In this document: positions 35,581 to 43,924 of the stretch, in pieces
Position numbering within the stretch: position 1 is the first letter of the stretch
How the letters are laid out: each line of letters starts with the position of its first letter
DNA from: CBDDDW01 sp965226805
GTDB lineage: Bacteria > Chloroflexota > Dehalococcoidia > Lucifugimonadales > JAGWBF01
NCBI GenBank assembly: GCA_965226805.1
Contig: CBDDDW010000030.1
Location: 248,001 to 312,000, forward strand
DNA: 64,000 nucleotides
Direction: 5' to 3'
Notes under the pieces: model-generated
The model's database searches: none
What the model saw: the letters and a program-made list of their open reading frames with translations, nothing else
What the model was told of the DNA's origin: nothing
Program-made: the position numbers and the translations under genes

Positions 35581-36366
35581 ATGCTAAACTACGGGCCTAA
35601 ACTCAACCCGAAGAGAGGCAACAGAGTGGCCGTTCGCAGACGCACAGGCATTCTTGTGCCGGTGACCAACACCACCGCGGAGCCCGACTTCCACCGGGCC
35701 GCACCTGCCGGAACTACGATTCACAGCCACAGGCTCTGGTTAGCCAACGAGCGGGCCGGGGAGGAACGCATCGACGCCATGAACGCGGAGCTGGAGCAAG
35801 GCGCTCGCTACCTTGCCCAGGGCAAGATGGACGTGTTGGCGATGGTCGGCACCACGAACTCCTTCTACAGAGGCATCGAGTACGGAGACGAAATGGAGGA
35901 GATCATGGCCCGGATGTCAGGTGTACCTTCAGTGACCACCAGCTTGTCCGTCGCCCGGGCGCTGAAGTTCTTCGGCGCCCGGAAGATCTCAGTCGCGACC
36001 CCCTATCCCACGTGGAACAACGATCGCCTCAAGGAGTATTACTCTGCGCTGGGATTCCAGGTTCTCAACGTGGATGGCGAGCCCTGGTGCGCGGCGTCCG
36101 GCGCCAGGGAGATCAACGACCTGGAGCCCATGGCCATCGCGGAGTTCGCCGCAGGAGTGTGCAGGCCGCAGGCGGACGCCCTCTTCTGCCCCTGTACCGG
36201 CTGGCGGGCGATGGAGGCAGCAGAAGAGCTCGAGCGTCGTCTCCAGATACCGGTCATAACCGCAGTGCAGGCTACCGCCTGGCGGACCTTCCGCAAGGCG
36301 GGAATCACGCGGCCCATAGCAGGGTCCGCCAGGCTGCTGGAGCTGATGCCCGCGATAGAAGGGTAG
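35581..36366 (+). CDS. Asp/Glu racemase-superfamily protein, arylmalonate decarboxylase-like
   Basis: A 261-residue protein related to maleate isomerase and arylmalonate decarboxylase. LVPVTNTTAEPDF (26-38) is the N-terminal substrate loop. The first catalytic Cys of racemases and maleate isomerase is absent: the segment reads GTTNSFYRG (90-98), close to GTSLSFYRG of arylmalonate decarboxylase. The second Cys is kept (FCPCTGW, Cys205, in line with Cys188 of that enzyme). A single C-terminal Cys points to decarboxylation or another one-cysteine reaction rather than racemisation (inference). I start at the ATG at 35581, where the family begins; an upstream in-frame ATG lacks support. The next gene, 144 bases on, is a lyase. 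Confidence 0.82.
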   Translation: MLNYGPKLNPKRGNRVAVRRRTGILVPVTNTTAEPDFHRAAPAGTTIHSHRLWLANERAGEERIDAMNAELEQGARYLAQGKMDVLAMVGTTNSFYRGIEYGDEMEEIMARMSGVPSVTTSLSVARALKFFGARKISVATPYPTWNNDRLKEYYSALGFQVLNVDGEPWCAASGAREINDLEPMAIAEFAAGVCRPQADALFCPCTGWRAMEAAEELERRLQIPVITAVQATAWRTFRKAGITRPIAGSARLLELMPAIEG

Positions 36367-36510
36367 CCTTGCGCTCTCACCTCGACTTGAACGCTATGGC
36401 CCCACGCACCACGCTGCGTGCCTCACGGCTGGAATGAGTAGCAGACACTCAGCGGATGTGGGATACTGAACGTTGAAGGAAAGTTCGAAGCCGAAGGAAG
36501 GAAGATCGCC

Positions 36511-37695
36511 ATGAGAAGATGGCCCCAGATCAAGCTCAAGGAAGAGGGGATGCGGGAGGGCATGCAGATCGAGGACGTTAACATTCCCGTAGACGACAAG
36601 GTGAAGCTGCTGGATGCCCTCTCCGAGACGGGTCTCGAGCGCATCGTTGTGGGGTCATTCGTGAGCCCCAAGTGGACGCCTCAGATGGCCCGGGTAGACG
36701 AGATAGTCTCCAAGTTTAATCCCAAGCCCGGGGTGACCTACACAGCCCTGGCCCTCAACGAGCGGGGCGTGGAAAGGGCGAAGCAGTACTCGCCTCCACT
36801 CACCATCGAGCAGGACCCCTGGCCTCGCCTGTCCTGCCACATGTGTGACGCCTTCGTGCGGCGCAACAACAACCGGTCCCAGATGCAGGAGACGGAGCGC
36901 TGGCCTCGCATCGTTGCCCAGGCCCAGGAGCTCAACGTCAAGGAGGCCGGCATAGGCACCAACGCGAGCTGGGGCTCCAACTTCATTGGGGACATCGCCG
37001 TTGACACCCTCATGACCATGCTGGAAAAGCAGCACCAGCTCTGGGATGAAGCGGGCATAAAGGTCGTGAGCGTGGCGATGGGAGACCCCATGAGCTGGTG
37101 CAGGCCCGACAAGGTGGAGGAGAGCATAGAGCGTGTAAAGGACAATTGGCCCGAAATCAGGCACTTCACCCTCCACTTCCACAACGGACGCAACATGGCG
37201 CTGCCCTCGATCTACGCCGCCATGAGGGTGCTGGAGCCCGAGGATACCATGTACCTGGACACCAGCATCGGCGGCATGGGTGGCTGCCCCTACTGCGGCA
37301 ACGGACGCGCCACAGGAATGGCCCCCACCGAGGACCTGCTGGACATGATGGAGAACATGGGCATCGAGACCGGCGTGGATATGGACAAGCTGATCGATTG
37401 TGTGTGGATGGCCGAAGAGATGATAGGCAGACCCCTCTACGGACACGTGTCCAAGGCCGGGCCCACTCCCAAGAGCGCGGAAGACTTCTACGACATCAAC
37501 GCACCTTTCATCGAGACACTGGACCAGGCCAAGCACTTCAAACTGGGCCCCGAGGCTTACGAGGGCGGCCTATCCCCATTCAAAGAGCCCATAGCCAGCC
37601 CCTACAGAGACCGGGTGGAGGAGGGTCGGCCTGCCTACGACTCCGCCGGAGGCAACTGGCCCTGGAAAGCGGACTGGTTCCCGGTGAAGGACTAA
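36511..37695 (+). CDS. HMG-CoA lyase-like DRE-TIM protein
   Basis: A 394-residue TIM-barrel lyase of the HMGL-like group. REGMQIED (15-22) matches the R-D/E-G-x-Q metal/catalytic motif, FTLHFHNGRNMALPS holds the His-x-His metal ligands, and GGMGGCPYCGNGRATGMAPTEDL matches the HMG-CoA lyase signature with its catalytic Cys. It is longer than HMG-CoA lyase (about 300), with extra N- and C-terminal segments (ending GGNWPWKADWFP), so the substrate is probably another 3-hydroxy-acyl compound. GAAGGAAGG precedes the ATG. Likely cotranscribed with the decarboxylase-like gene. Confidence 0.82.
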   Translation: MRRWPQIKLKEEGMREGMQIEDVNIPVDDKVKLLDALSETGLERIVVGSFVSPKWTPQMARVDEIVSKFNPKPGVTYTALALNERGVERAKQYSPPLTIEQDPWPRLSCHMCDAFVRRNNNRSQMQETERWPRIVAQAQELNVKEAGIGTNASWGSNFIGDIAVDTLMTMLEKQHQLWDEAGIKVVSVAMGDPMSWCRPDKVEESIERVKDNWPEIRHFTLHFHNGRNMALPSIYAAMRVLEPEDTMYLDTSIGGMGGCPYCGNGRATGMAPTEDLLDMMENMGIETGVDMDKLIDCVWMAEEMIGRPLYGHVSKAGPTPKSAEDFYDINAPFIETLDQAKHFKLGPEAYEGGLSPFKEPIASPYRDRVEEGRPAYDSAGGNWPWKADWFPVKD

Positions 37696-37963
37696 ACCTG
37701 CCTCACACTGATCCTTCGACAAGCTCAGGATGAGCCGTGGGCGGGGGGCTCAGGATCGGCGGTGGGCCATTGGTTCAGGATCAAGCAGCGGGCCATTGGT
37801 ATGAGTGAGGGTGGGCTCTTGGCTCAGGATCGGCGGCGGGCCATTGGTATGAGGTGAGCGGTGGGCTCTTGCCTCAGGATGATCTGGTACTTATATGTCA
37901 TTCTGAGTACGCCAGAGGCGGACGAACAATCTCCTAACCAACTGCGAGTCAGGCAGGTACGTT
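37696..37963. repeat. Intergenic region with imperfect direct repeats
   Basis: Between convergent genes. It contains CCTTCGACAAGCTCAGGATGAGC, then three or four degenerate units of the form GCTCAGGATCGGCGG..GGGCCATTGGT (about 37755-37880), and a piece of the family C palindrome (TGTCATTCTGAG near 37900). No gene. Confidence 0.55.
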
Positions 37964-38425
37964 TTAGCGGGCCGCTTCCTCTGCCAGCGCTTCCCGGGAA
38001 GGCTCCAGCCTGACAGCGTCGCCGACCCGGAGGGCGCCCCCGTTCAGCACCATCGCCAGGATGCCCCGCCGGCCCTCTAGCTCCTCCTGTAGCCCGGCGC
38101 GTATCTCGTCCATCCGGCTACAGGGGACGCATTCGCCTGTGACCTCCATGGTTACCTGGTCGCCTATGAAGAATACCTGGCCCGGTTCAGCAGAGGCGAG
38201 ATCGAGCCCCTCAATGGTGATGTTCTCCTTGATGACCCCCGGTGGGAGGTCATGGTCCCTTAGCGTCTCGATGTCCGCTAAGAGCACTTGCCTGGGGCCG
38301 CCCCTCTTCGCATGCCTATCTCCCTCCAGGCCGAAGTCAGAAATCGCCACTGCTTCTGGGACAGCTGTCATGGGCTGTCGATGCTCTTTGCACAGTTGTA
38401 TGGAAACTACTCTTCCTTGTGTCAC
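37964..38425 (-). CDS. MOSC-domain protein
   Basis: A 153-residue MOSC (molybdenum cofactor sulfurase C-terminal) domain protein. GRVVSIQLCKEHRQPM, LEGDRHAKRGGPRQVLLADIETL, EGLDLASAEPGQVFFIG and the conserved Cys in VTGECVPCSRMDEIRAGLQEELEGRRGILA are visible. MOSC proteins bind the molybdenum cofactor or transfer sulfur to it. It is a stand-alone domain of normal size. The start is GTG after GGAGG. It is divergent from the enoyl-CoA hydratase gene; XdhC and MocA lie 6.5 kb away. Confidence 0.88.
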   Translation of the reverse strand: MTQGRVVSIQLCKEHRQPMTAVPEAVAISDFGLEGDRHAKRGGPRQVLLADIETLRDHDLPPGVIKENITIEGLDLASAEPGQVFFIGDQVTMEVTGECVPCSRMDEIRAGLQEELEGRRGILAMVLNGGALRVGDAVRLEPSREALAEEAAR

Positions 38426-38524
38426 GCCTGTCCTCCATGCGCCGTCGGCGTTGTCAGTTCTACACCATTATAAGAGCGGGGTGGTAGAATTGCCAGGTTT
38501 ACATACATCATAGGAGGGGCACTC

Positions 38525-39385
38525 ATGTGGTCGTACCGGTACCTCCAGGTGGAGAAGGTGAAGGGCGTCCTGGTCGTAAGGATGCACGACCCGGACACAA
38601 GAAACGCGCTGGGAGGAGAGATGGCGGAGGAGATTCTGCGGGAGCTCGACCGGTTTGAGGACGACCCGGAGGACCGTCTCCTCCTCCTTACAGGAACGGA
38701 ACCCTCCTTTTGCTCGGGCGCCAACGTGAAGGAGTTGCGCCGGGACACCCCAGAGCGCGATACCGCAGCCGAGGCGGGGTCCCCCGTCCACGCCGGCGGC
38801 ACCTGGGATAGGCTGGAGGCGAGCATCCGTGAGGGACAGAAGACCGACAAGATCCTGGCCAGCGTGGTGCCCTTGAGGCTATACGAGCTTCAAAAGCCCT
38901 CCCTGGCGGCGGTTAACGGCCACGCGATGGGAGTGGGAATGGGGCTAGCCCTCGCCTGCGACCTTCGGATAGCCTCGGAGAAGGCGGTCTTCTCCGAGGC
39001 GTTCGTCAACATGGGGCTGGTGCCCGGGGACGGCAGCTGCTGGCAGCTCCCGCGCCTCATCGGCCTTACCAACACCTTCCTGCTTCAGTACACGGGAGAC
39101 CGGATCGACGGCAACGAAGCCTACCGCATGGGCCTGGTCAGCAAAGTCGTGCCCCACGACGACCTTGTAGCAGCCGCCATGGAGCTGGCTTCAAGGCTCG
39201 CCCAGGGACCCACTCAGTCCCTTTCCATGATCAAGTACCTGGTCCATAAGTCTCTGGAATCAAGTTTCAGGGAGAGCCTGGAGATGGCCCACGCGGCGCT
39301 GGACCTTTCCAGGCAGACTCGCGACCATAAGGAGGCAGTCCTGGCCTTCCTGGACCGCCGGCCCCCCAGGTTTATCGGAGAGTAG
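38525..39385 (+). CDS. Enoyl-CoA hydratase/isomerase family protein
   Basis: A 286-residue crotonase-fold protein acting on acyl-CoA. The first oxyanion-hole segment is EPSFCSGANVKELRRDT, the second GHAMGVGMGLALACDLRIASEKAVFSEAFVNMGLVPGDGS. The C-terminal helix region TQSLSMIKYLVHKSLE is typical. Which reaction (hydration, isomerisation, ring cleavage) cannot be told. AGGAGGGG precedes the ATG. The next 330 bases hold a MITE-like element. Confidence 0.87.
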   Translation: MWSYRYLQVEKVKGVLVVRMHDPDTRNALGGEMAEEILRELDRFEDDPEDRLLLLTGTEPSFCSGANVKELRRDTPERDTAAEAGSPVHAGGTWDRLEASIREGQKTDKILASVVPLRLYELQKPSLAAVNGHAMGVGMGLALACDLRIASEKAVFSEAFVNMGLVPGDGSCWQLPRLIGLTNTFLLQYTGDRIDGNEAYRMGLVSKVVPHDDLVAAAMELASRLAQGPTQSLSMIKYLVHKSLESSFRESLEMAHAALDLSRQTRDHKEAVLAFLDRRPPRFIGE

Positions 39386-39712
39386 AGGGACTCGGCGGAA
39401 TTGGATGGGGCCCGCGCTCTTTGACAGTCCTTGCTAATACCGTGACGCGGCTAGTATTATGGCAAGAAGCTAGCCCATATGTTTCATAGTTTGTCTCAAA
39501 TCGTATGTCGGGACTGTGTCCTTTCGCGGCAAAGCGGCGCTTGCTAGCAGCCGGTCATCGCTAGAAAGGGGTGTGCAGAGGGGCGAAGCCCCTTTGCCGG
39601 GAGTCTGAGGGTGTCCCTCAGATATAAGTTTCTCCCCCTTCCTGGCCAGGAAGGGGGCCAGGGGGATGGTCGAAAAAGTTTGTCAGCACCCTGCTAGAGG
39701 AAAGACAAGTTA
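39386..39712. other. Intergenic region holding a MITE-like element
   Basis: No gene. The first 150 bases show nothing clear; the rest is the family B element at 39544-39697. AGAGGAAAG at the right end is the ribosome binding site of the VWA gene. Confidence 0.6.
39544..39697. repeat. MITE-like element, family B copy 1
   Basis: Starts CTAGCAG and ends CAGCACCCTGCTAG. Inside are AGGGGCGAAGCCCCT (a hairpin), GCCGGGAGTCTGAG, CAGATATAAGTTT and GGGGGATGGTCGAAA, all shared with 52896-53068. Its last 15 bases lie just before the ribosome binding site of the VWA gene. Confidence 0.75.
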
Positions 39713-41743
39713 ATGCTTTATAGCTCCTACAGCTACTCCCAGTGGGATGGCACCCAGATCATCTTCGACATCGACGCCGAAGAGCTGATGGACCACCTCT
39801 CTGGCGATCTCCTCGGCCACGGTGACGCATGGAAGGCGTTGAGAGAGCTCATGCGTCGAGGCATGCAGGACAGAGAGGGCCGCCAGATGCCGGGCCTCAG
39901 GGACCTGATGGAGCAGCTAAAGGACCGGCGCCGCCAGCAGCTTGAGCAATACAACCTGGACTCGGTAATGGAGGACTTAAAGCAGAAGCTCGATGAGATC
40001 CTCAAGACTGAGCGAGAGGGAATCCAGAAGCGCCTGGAGGAAGCTCGTAGGGAGACTGAGGATGCCGAGGGACCCGAGCGTGTCCAGATGGAGGGGCTGA
40101 ATAAGCTCCTCGAGCAGCGGGCCCAACGGAACCTAGAGAAGCTGGACAGCCTGCCTCCGAGTCCCGGTGGCGCCATCAAAGATCTGATGGAGTACGACTT
40201 CATAGACCCCGAAGCTCAGAGCATGTTTCAGGAGCTTCTGGACATGCTCAGGGCCCAGATGGCGCAGAACGTCTCCCAGGACATGGTGCAGCGCCTCCAG
40301 AGCTTGACTCCCGAAGACATGGCCGGGTTGAGGGAGATGCTCAGCCAACTTAACCAGATGCTCCGCGATAAGGCTATGGGCCGGGAGCCCGATTTCGATG
40401 GGTTCATGCAGCAGTTCGGCTCCATGTTCGGGCCCAACCCACCCCGCAGCCTGGAGGAGCTGTTGGAGCAGCTGATGGGCCAGATGTCCCAGATGCAGTC
40501 GCTGATGGATAGCATGTCACCCGAGGCGCGACAAGAGTTGGAGGATGTTCTTAACTCTGTACTGGACCCGGAGACTCGACTTGAAATGGCCAACCTGGCT
40601 TCGCTGATGGAACAGCTAATGCCGATGGACGAGATGCGCCGCCAGCACCCTTTCCTCGGCGATGAGACCCTCACTCTAGACCAGGCCATGCAACTCATGG
40701 GCCAACTTCAGGACATGGATGAGCTGGAAGGGGCAATTCAGGAGGCAATGCGCACTGGGGAGCTGGACGAAATAGACCCCGACAAGCTTCAGGCGCTTCT
40801 GGGCGAAGACGCTCGCCGTACCTGGGAGCAGCTACAGAGCCTGATAGAGATGCTGAAGGAGGCAGGGTACGTTACCGGCTCCGACAGGCCGGAGCTGACG
40901 CCCAAGGCCATTCGAAGGATCGGGCAGAGGGCCCTCAGAGAGGTCTTTATCAACCTCAAGAAGGACCGGGCGGGCAATCACGAGCTGGCTACCAGAGGTG
41001 CGGGTGGGGATACCCAGGTTGACACCAAGCTTTACGAGTTCGGCGACCCTTTTCAGCTTGACCTGCACACGACCCTGAGGAACGCGATAACCAGGGCAGG
41101 ACCACAGGTGCCGGTGCGCCTCAGCCCAAAGGACTTCGAGATATATCGGACCGAGCACATGACCAGGGCCGCCACGGTGGTCCTCCTGGACCAGAGCAGG
41201 TCTATGGGCCTCTTTGGCAGCTTTCAAGCGGCCAAGAAGGTGGCGATGGCCCTTTTCGCCCTCATCCACAGCCAGTTTCCCAGGGACACTCTCTATGTGG
41301 TCGGATTCTCCGATTATGCTCGGGAGATAAGGGAGGAGGACCTCGCCAAGCTCAACTGGAACGCTTGGGTATCCGGGACCAACATACACCATGCCCTTAT
41401 GCTATCCCGCAGGCTCCTCACCAAGGAGAAGGGAGGCACCCGCCAGATCATCCTGATCACCGACGGAGAGCCGACCGCCCACTTGGAGGGGGACATGTCT
41501 TACTTCAGCTATCCTCCCAGCCCCAGGACCATCACCGAGATCCTCAAAGAGGCCCGACGTTGCGCCCAAGACGGCATCTTCATCAACACCTTCATGCTCG
41601 AGAACAGCTACCAGCTAATGAATTTCGTGGACAAGATAACTCGCATAAACCGGGGACGGGCCTTCTACAGCACCCCCGATAAGCTAGGGGAGTACGTGCT
41701 GGTGGACTACGTCTCCCATCGCAAGAAACGGGTGTCTACGTAG
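39713..41743 (+). CDS. VWA-domain protein with long Met/Gln-rich helical region
   Basis: A 676-residue protein. Residues about 40-400 are helical, very rich in Met, Gln, Leu and charged residues, with repeats of the type LMEQLMxMxxMxxQ. A von Willebrand A domain occupies the C-terminal third: the MIDAS motif is LLDQSRSMG (D-x-S-x-S), SGTNIHHAL and LITDGEPTAH. Such proteins usually pair with a MoxR-type AAA ATPase as a metal-insertion or chaperone system, but none is adjacent. The last 31 codons are inside a 156-base tandem duplication. The following gene is a membrane protein. Confidence 0.85.
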   Translation: MLYSSYSYSQWDGTQIIFDIDAEELMDHLSGDLLGHGDAWKALRELMRRGMQDREGRQMPGLRDLMEQLKDRRRQQLEQYNLDSVMEDLKQKLDEILKTEREGIQKRLEEARRETEDAEGPERVQMEGLNKLLEQRAQRNLEKLDSLPPSPGGAIKDLMEYDFIDPEAQSMFQELLDMLRAQMAQNVSQDMVQRLQSLTPEDMAGLREMLSQLNQMLRDKAMGREPDFDGFMQQFGSMFGPNPPRSLEELLEQLMGQMSQMQSLMDSMSPEARQELEDVLNSVLDPETRLEMANLASLMEQLMPMDEMRRQHPFLGDETLTLDQAMQLMGQLQDMDELEGAIQEAMRTGELDEIDPDKLQALLGEDARRTWEQLQSLIEMLKEAGYVTGSDRPELTPKAIRRIGQRALREVFINLKKDRAGNHELATRGAGGDTQVDTKLYEFGDPFQLDLHTTLRNAITRAGPQVPVRLSPKDFEIYRTEHMTRAATVVLLDQSRSMGLFGSFQAAKKVAMALFALIHSQFPRDTLYVVGFSDYAREIREEDLAKLNWNAWVSGTNIHHALMLSRRLLTKEKGGTRQIILITDGEPTAHLEGDMSYFSYPPSPRTITEILKEARRCAQDGIFINTFMLENSYQLMNFVDKITRINRGRAFYSTPDKLGEYVLVDYVSHRKKRVST

Positions 41744-41962
41744 CCGCTGGGCAAATAACGTGGCGTGGCCCAGCCTCATCGAAGAGACGCCCGCCCGAAT
41801 GCCATCCGGGGACGGGCCTTCTACAGCACCCCCGATAAGCTAGGGGAGTACGTGCTGGTGGACTACGTCTCCCATCGCAAGAAACGGGTGTCTACGTAGC
41901 CGCTGGGCAAATAACGTGGCGTGGCCCAGCCTCATCGAAGAGACGCCCGCCCGAATGCCATC
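41651..41962. repeat. Perfect 156-base tandem duplication
   Basis: 41651-41806 and 41807-41962 are identical by eye, and CGGGGAC occurs again at 41963, giving a seven-base match at every junction. Copy 1 contains the last 31 codons and stop of the VWA gene plus 63 bases. Copy 2 is therefore an orphan gene end in the spacer before the membrane protein gene. It is consistent with slippage between CGGGGAC repeats. Confidence 0.95.
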
Positions 41963-41994
41963 CGGGGACCTGTACACGGTAGTAAGGAGCAACT

Positions 41995-42759
41995 TTGGGC
42001 CCCATCTGGGTAATCCTGGCAGTTTTCCTCGTCGTCGTGGCGGCGGCCGCGATCGTGGTCGGCGGGCTTACTCTCTTTTCCCGGTTCCGCGCCGGCGAGC
42101 CCGTGCGCATCCCACTGCGGGATCTCCTACGGGTCTACTTAGATATCGTCATCATAGTCGGGATGCTCCTCTTCACCCAGGGGGTTTCGGGGCTGATCAG
42201 GGCCGGGCTGGGAGCCGCTCTGGACAAGGACTACAGCTACCGGCCCGTGTTTTTCGGCTTTAAACCTGAGCCCCGCGCTCCCGACCCTCTGGAGCTCAAG
42301 GACCGCACCCAGCTGACCGATGCGGACCGGGAGAAGCTGGCCGGAATTCTGGGCGAGCGGGAGCAAGTGGACATAGAGCGGCAGAGGGAACAGCGGGAGG
42401 AGGGGCTGGACAGGGCACTCAAAGAGGGCCTGATCGAGGGGGTGACCTTCGCCATTGTAGGGGCCATCATCTGGGGCGTGCACATGGGTGGACGAAAGGG
42501 ATTGGAGACCGCGGAGGAACGGGACAGCGCCCTGAACAAGGTCTACCTGATTCTTATCGTGGTGATCTTCGGGATAATCACCATCGTCAACCTGCCCCAG
42601 GCCATCGCTGAGAGCTTCCGGTTCTACCTGCTAGACCCTCTGGACGAGTTCAGCCGGCAATCACCCCCAGGAGGAAAGCTGGCCCTATCCATCGCCTCGC
42701 TGCCCGTCTGGATAGCCTACCTCGTGACTGCCGTCCGCGCCGTGAGGAGGGGGAGTTGA
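41995..42759 (+). CDS. Membrane protein with about five TM segments
   Basis: A 254-residue protein. TM segments are seen at about 4-27 (VILAVFLVVVAAAAIVVGGL), 42-62 (VYLDIVIIVGMLLFTQGVSG), 144-162 (GVTFAIVGAIIWGVHMGG), 182-204 (VYLILIVVIFGIITIVNLPQ) and 229-250. A charged, helical cytoplasmic loop rich in Glu and Arg (about 85-140) separates TM2 and TM3. It resembles DUF5671-type membrane proteins in layout, but I cannot confirm the family. Start is TTG after AAGGAG. Probably cotranscribed with the VWA gene. Confidence 0.7.
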   Translation: MGPIWVILAVFLVVVAAAAIVVGGLTLFSRFRAGEPVRIPLRDLLRVYLDIVIIVGMLLFTQGVSGLIRAGLGAALDKDYSYRPVFFGFKPEPRAPDPLELKDRTQLTDADREKLAGILGEREQVDIERQREQREEGLDRALKEGLIEGVTFAIVGAIIWGVHMGGRKGLETAEERDSALNKVYLILIVVIFGIITIVNLPQAIAESFRFYLLDPLDEFSRQSPPGGKLALSIASLPVWIAYLVTAVRAVRRGS

Positions 42760-42814
42760 CGACAGTAGCTAATACTTGATTTGACTAAAGGGGATTGGCC
42801 GACGTTGGCCAGCC

Positions 42815-43921
42815 CTAGACAAACCGAATAATAAGGGACGGATCCGGATATTGCCCAGGCAGCCTGTGAGCCGGCGGGTTGATCGGGAGCAATTGCGGAG
42901 GCTCGGAAGTCTCTAGGATTCTCAGCACTTGCTTCTTGTAATGCGTTTCTCGGAAGGCCGTCTCTTCAACAACGAACTTCTCGACGTCTCCGACAGTTGT
43001 TTCTTGTCCGTGGAACCGCTCGATCACCTGTCCCCGTAGGATATCGAACTGCGGCTCCCTCCCAAACAGCACTAACTGCCGAGGGTTACTGGCGTCTGAG
43101 AATTTAAACTCACCTGACGGGTCCACCCGCCACATGGACTCCTTCATCTTCTTGAGGCCAAGTATGTTGTTGGTCGCAAAAAACAGGTAGTACTCGGTCA
43201 CGTCTGTGTCGTTGCGCATTTCGAAGGACCGCACGTATTTGACGCCCGCTTTCTGGTGAAGCTGGCTCAGGTAAAGATCGTGGGAAAACCTGTTACGCTG
43301 TGCTGGAATCGTCATTTGAATGCCCTCGCGCCATTTGTGTGTCCCGAAGAAAGCGTCAAAGTTCTGTTCCTGCTCGGGCAGTTTAACAAACCGGTTGATC
43401 TCCTCGTACATAAATGTGATCAGGGTTTCGCAGCTAGGATAGGACAGAATGCGCTGCACCAATTGAAACGGGACGCCTTTCCAGCCGAATGGGTCTATGA
43501 AAGCAAGGATTGGCGGAGGACGCTGCCCTTTTGCTACGTAGTCATCCAGGAGCTTTCCCACCGCCTGCTCAAATGTGCTGTCGCTTTTGACCTGGACGTC
43601 GAACCGGGGTGGCCGCTCAATCTCGTCAAGGACTTGCCTAAGTACCTTTGCTCTGTCGCTTCTCCGCTCGACGAATAGGAAGGTTATGCTGGAGCCTATC
43701 CCGTGCTGGTGATCCAGCGCCACCTCAAGCGAAAGAACTGGTGACCCGGCTTCTCCTTTTGAGTACCTCCCTGGGCCAGCGAACCCGTCAATATACACGA
43801 ACTCCGGGTATCCAGCCCGGCCCAGGATTCCCATCCAGGCCTGCAGGTAGCGCCTAAGAATCTCATGTTTGGCGCGAGAGTGAGGTTCCAGGTCCCAGGT
43901 GGTCGTCTTAGGAGCGGCCAA
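42815..43921 (-). CDS. tcmP: Three-Cys-motif partner protein
   Basis: A 368-residue TcmP protein. The N-terminal WDLEPHSRAKHEILRRYLQAWMGIL, FVYIDGFAGPGRYSKGEAGSPVLSLEVAL and ILAFIDPFGWKGVPF are its hallmarks; the fold looks Rossmann/methyltransferase-like. The C-terminal 100 residues look like a winged-helix region. The function is unknown, but the family is defined by its pairing with the three-Cys-motif protein, which is the next gene. Start is TTG, three bases after the stop of that gene, with GGAGG in its last codons, so translation is coupled. GC looks lower than the surroundings. Confidence 0.88.
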   Translation of the reverse strand: MAAPKTTTWDLEPHSRAKHEILRRYLQAWMGILGRAGYPEFVYIDGFAGPGRYSKGEAGSPVLSLEVALDHQHGIGSSITFLFVERRSDRAKVLRQVLDEIERPPRFDVQVKSDSTFEQAVGKLLDDYVAKGQRPPPILAFIDPFGWKGVPFQLVQRILSYPSCETLITFMYEEINRFVKLPEQEQNFDAFFGTHKWREGIQMTIPAQRNRFSHDLYLSQLHQKAGVKYVRSFEMRNDTDVTEYYLFFATNNILGLKKMKESMWRVDPSGEFKFSDASNPRQLVLFGREPQFDILRGQVIERFHGQETTVGDVEKFVVEETAFRETHYKKQVLRILETSEPPQLLPINPPAHRLPGQYPDPSLIIRFV

Positions 43922-43924
43922 GGA

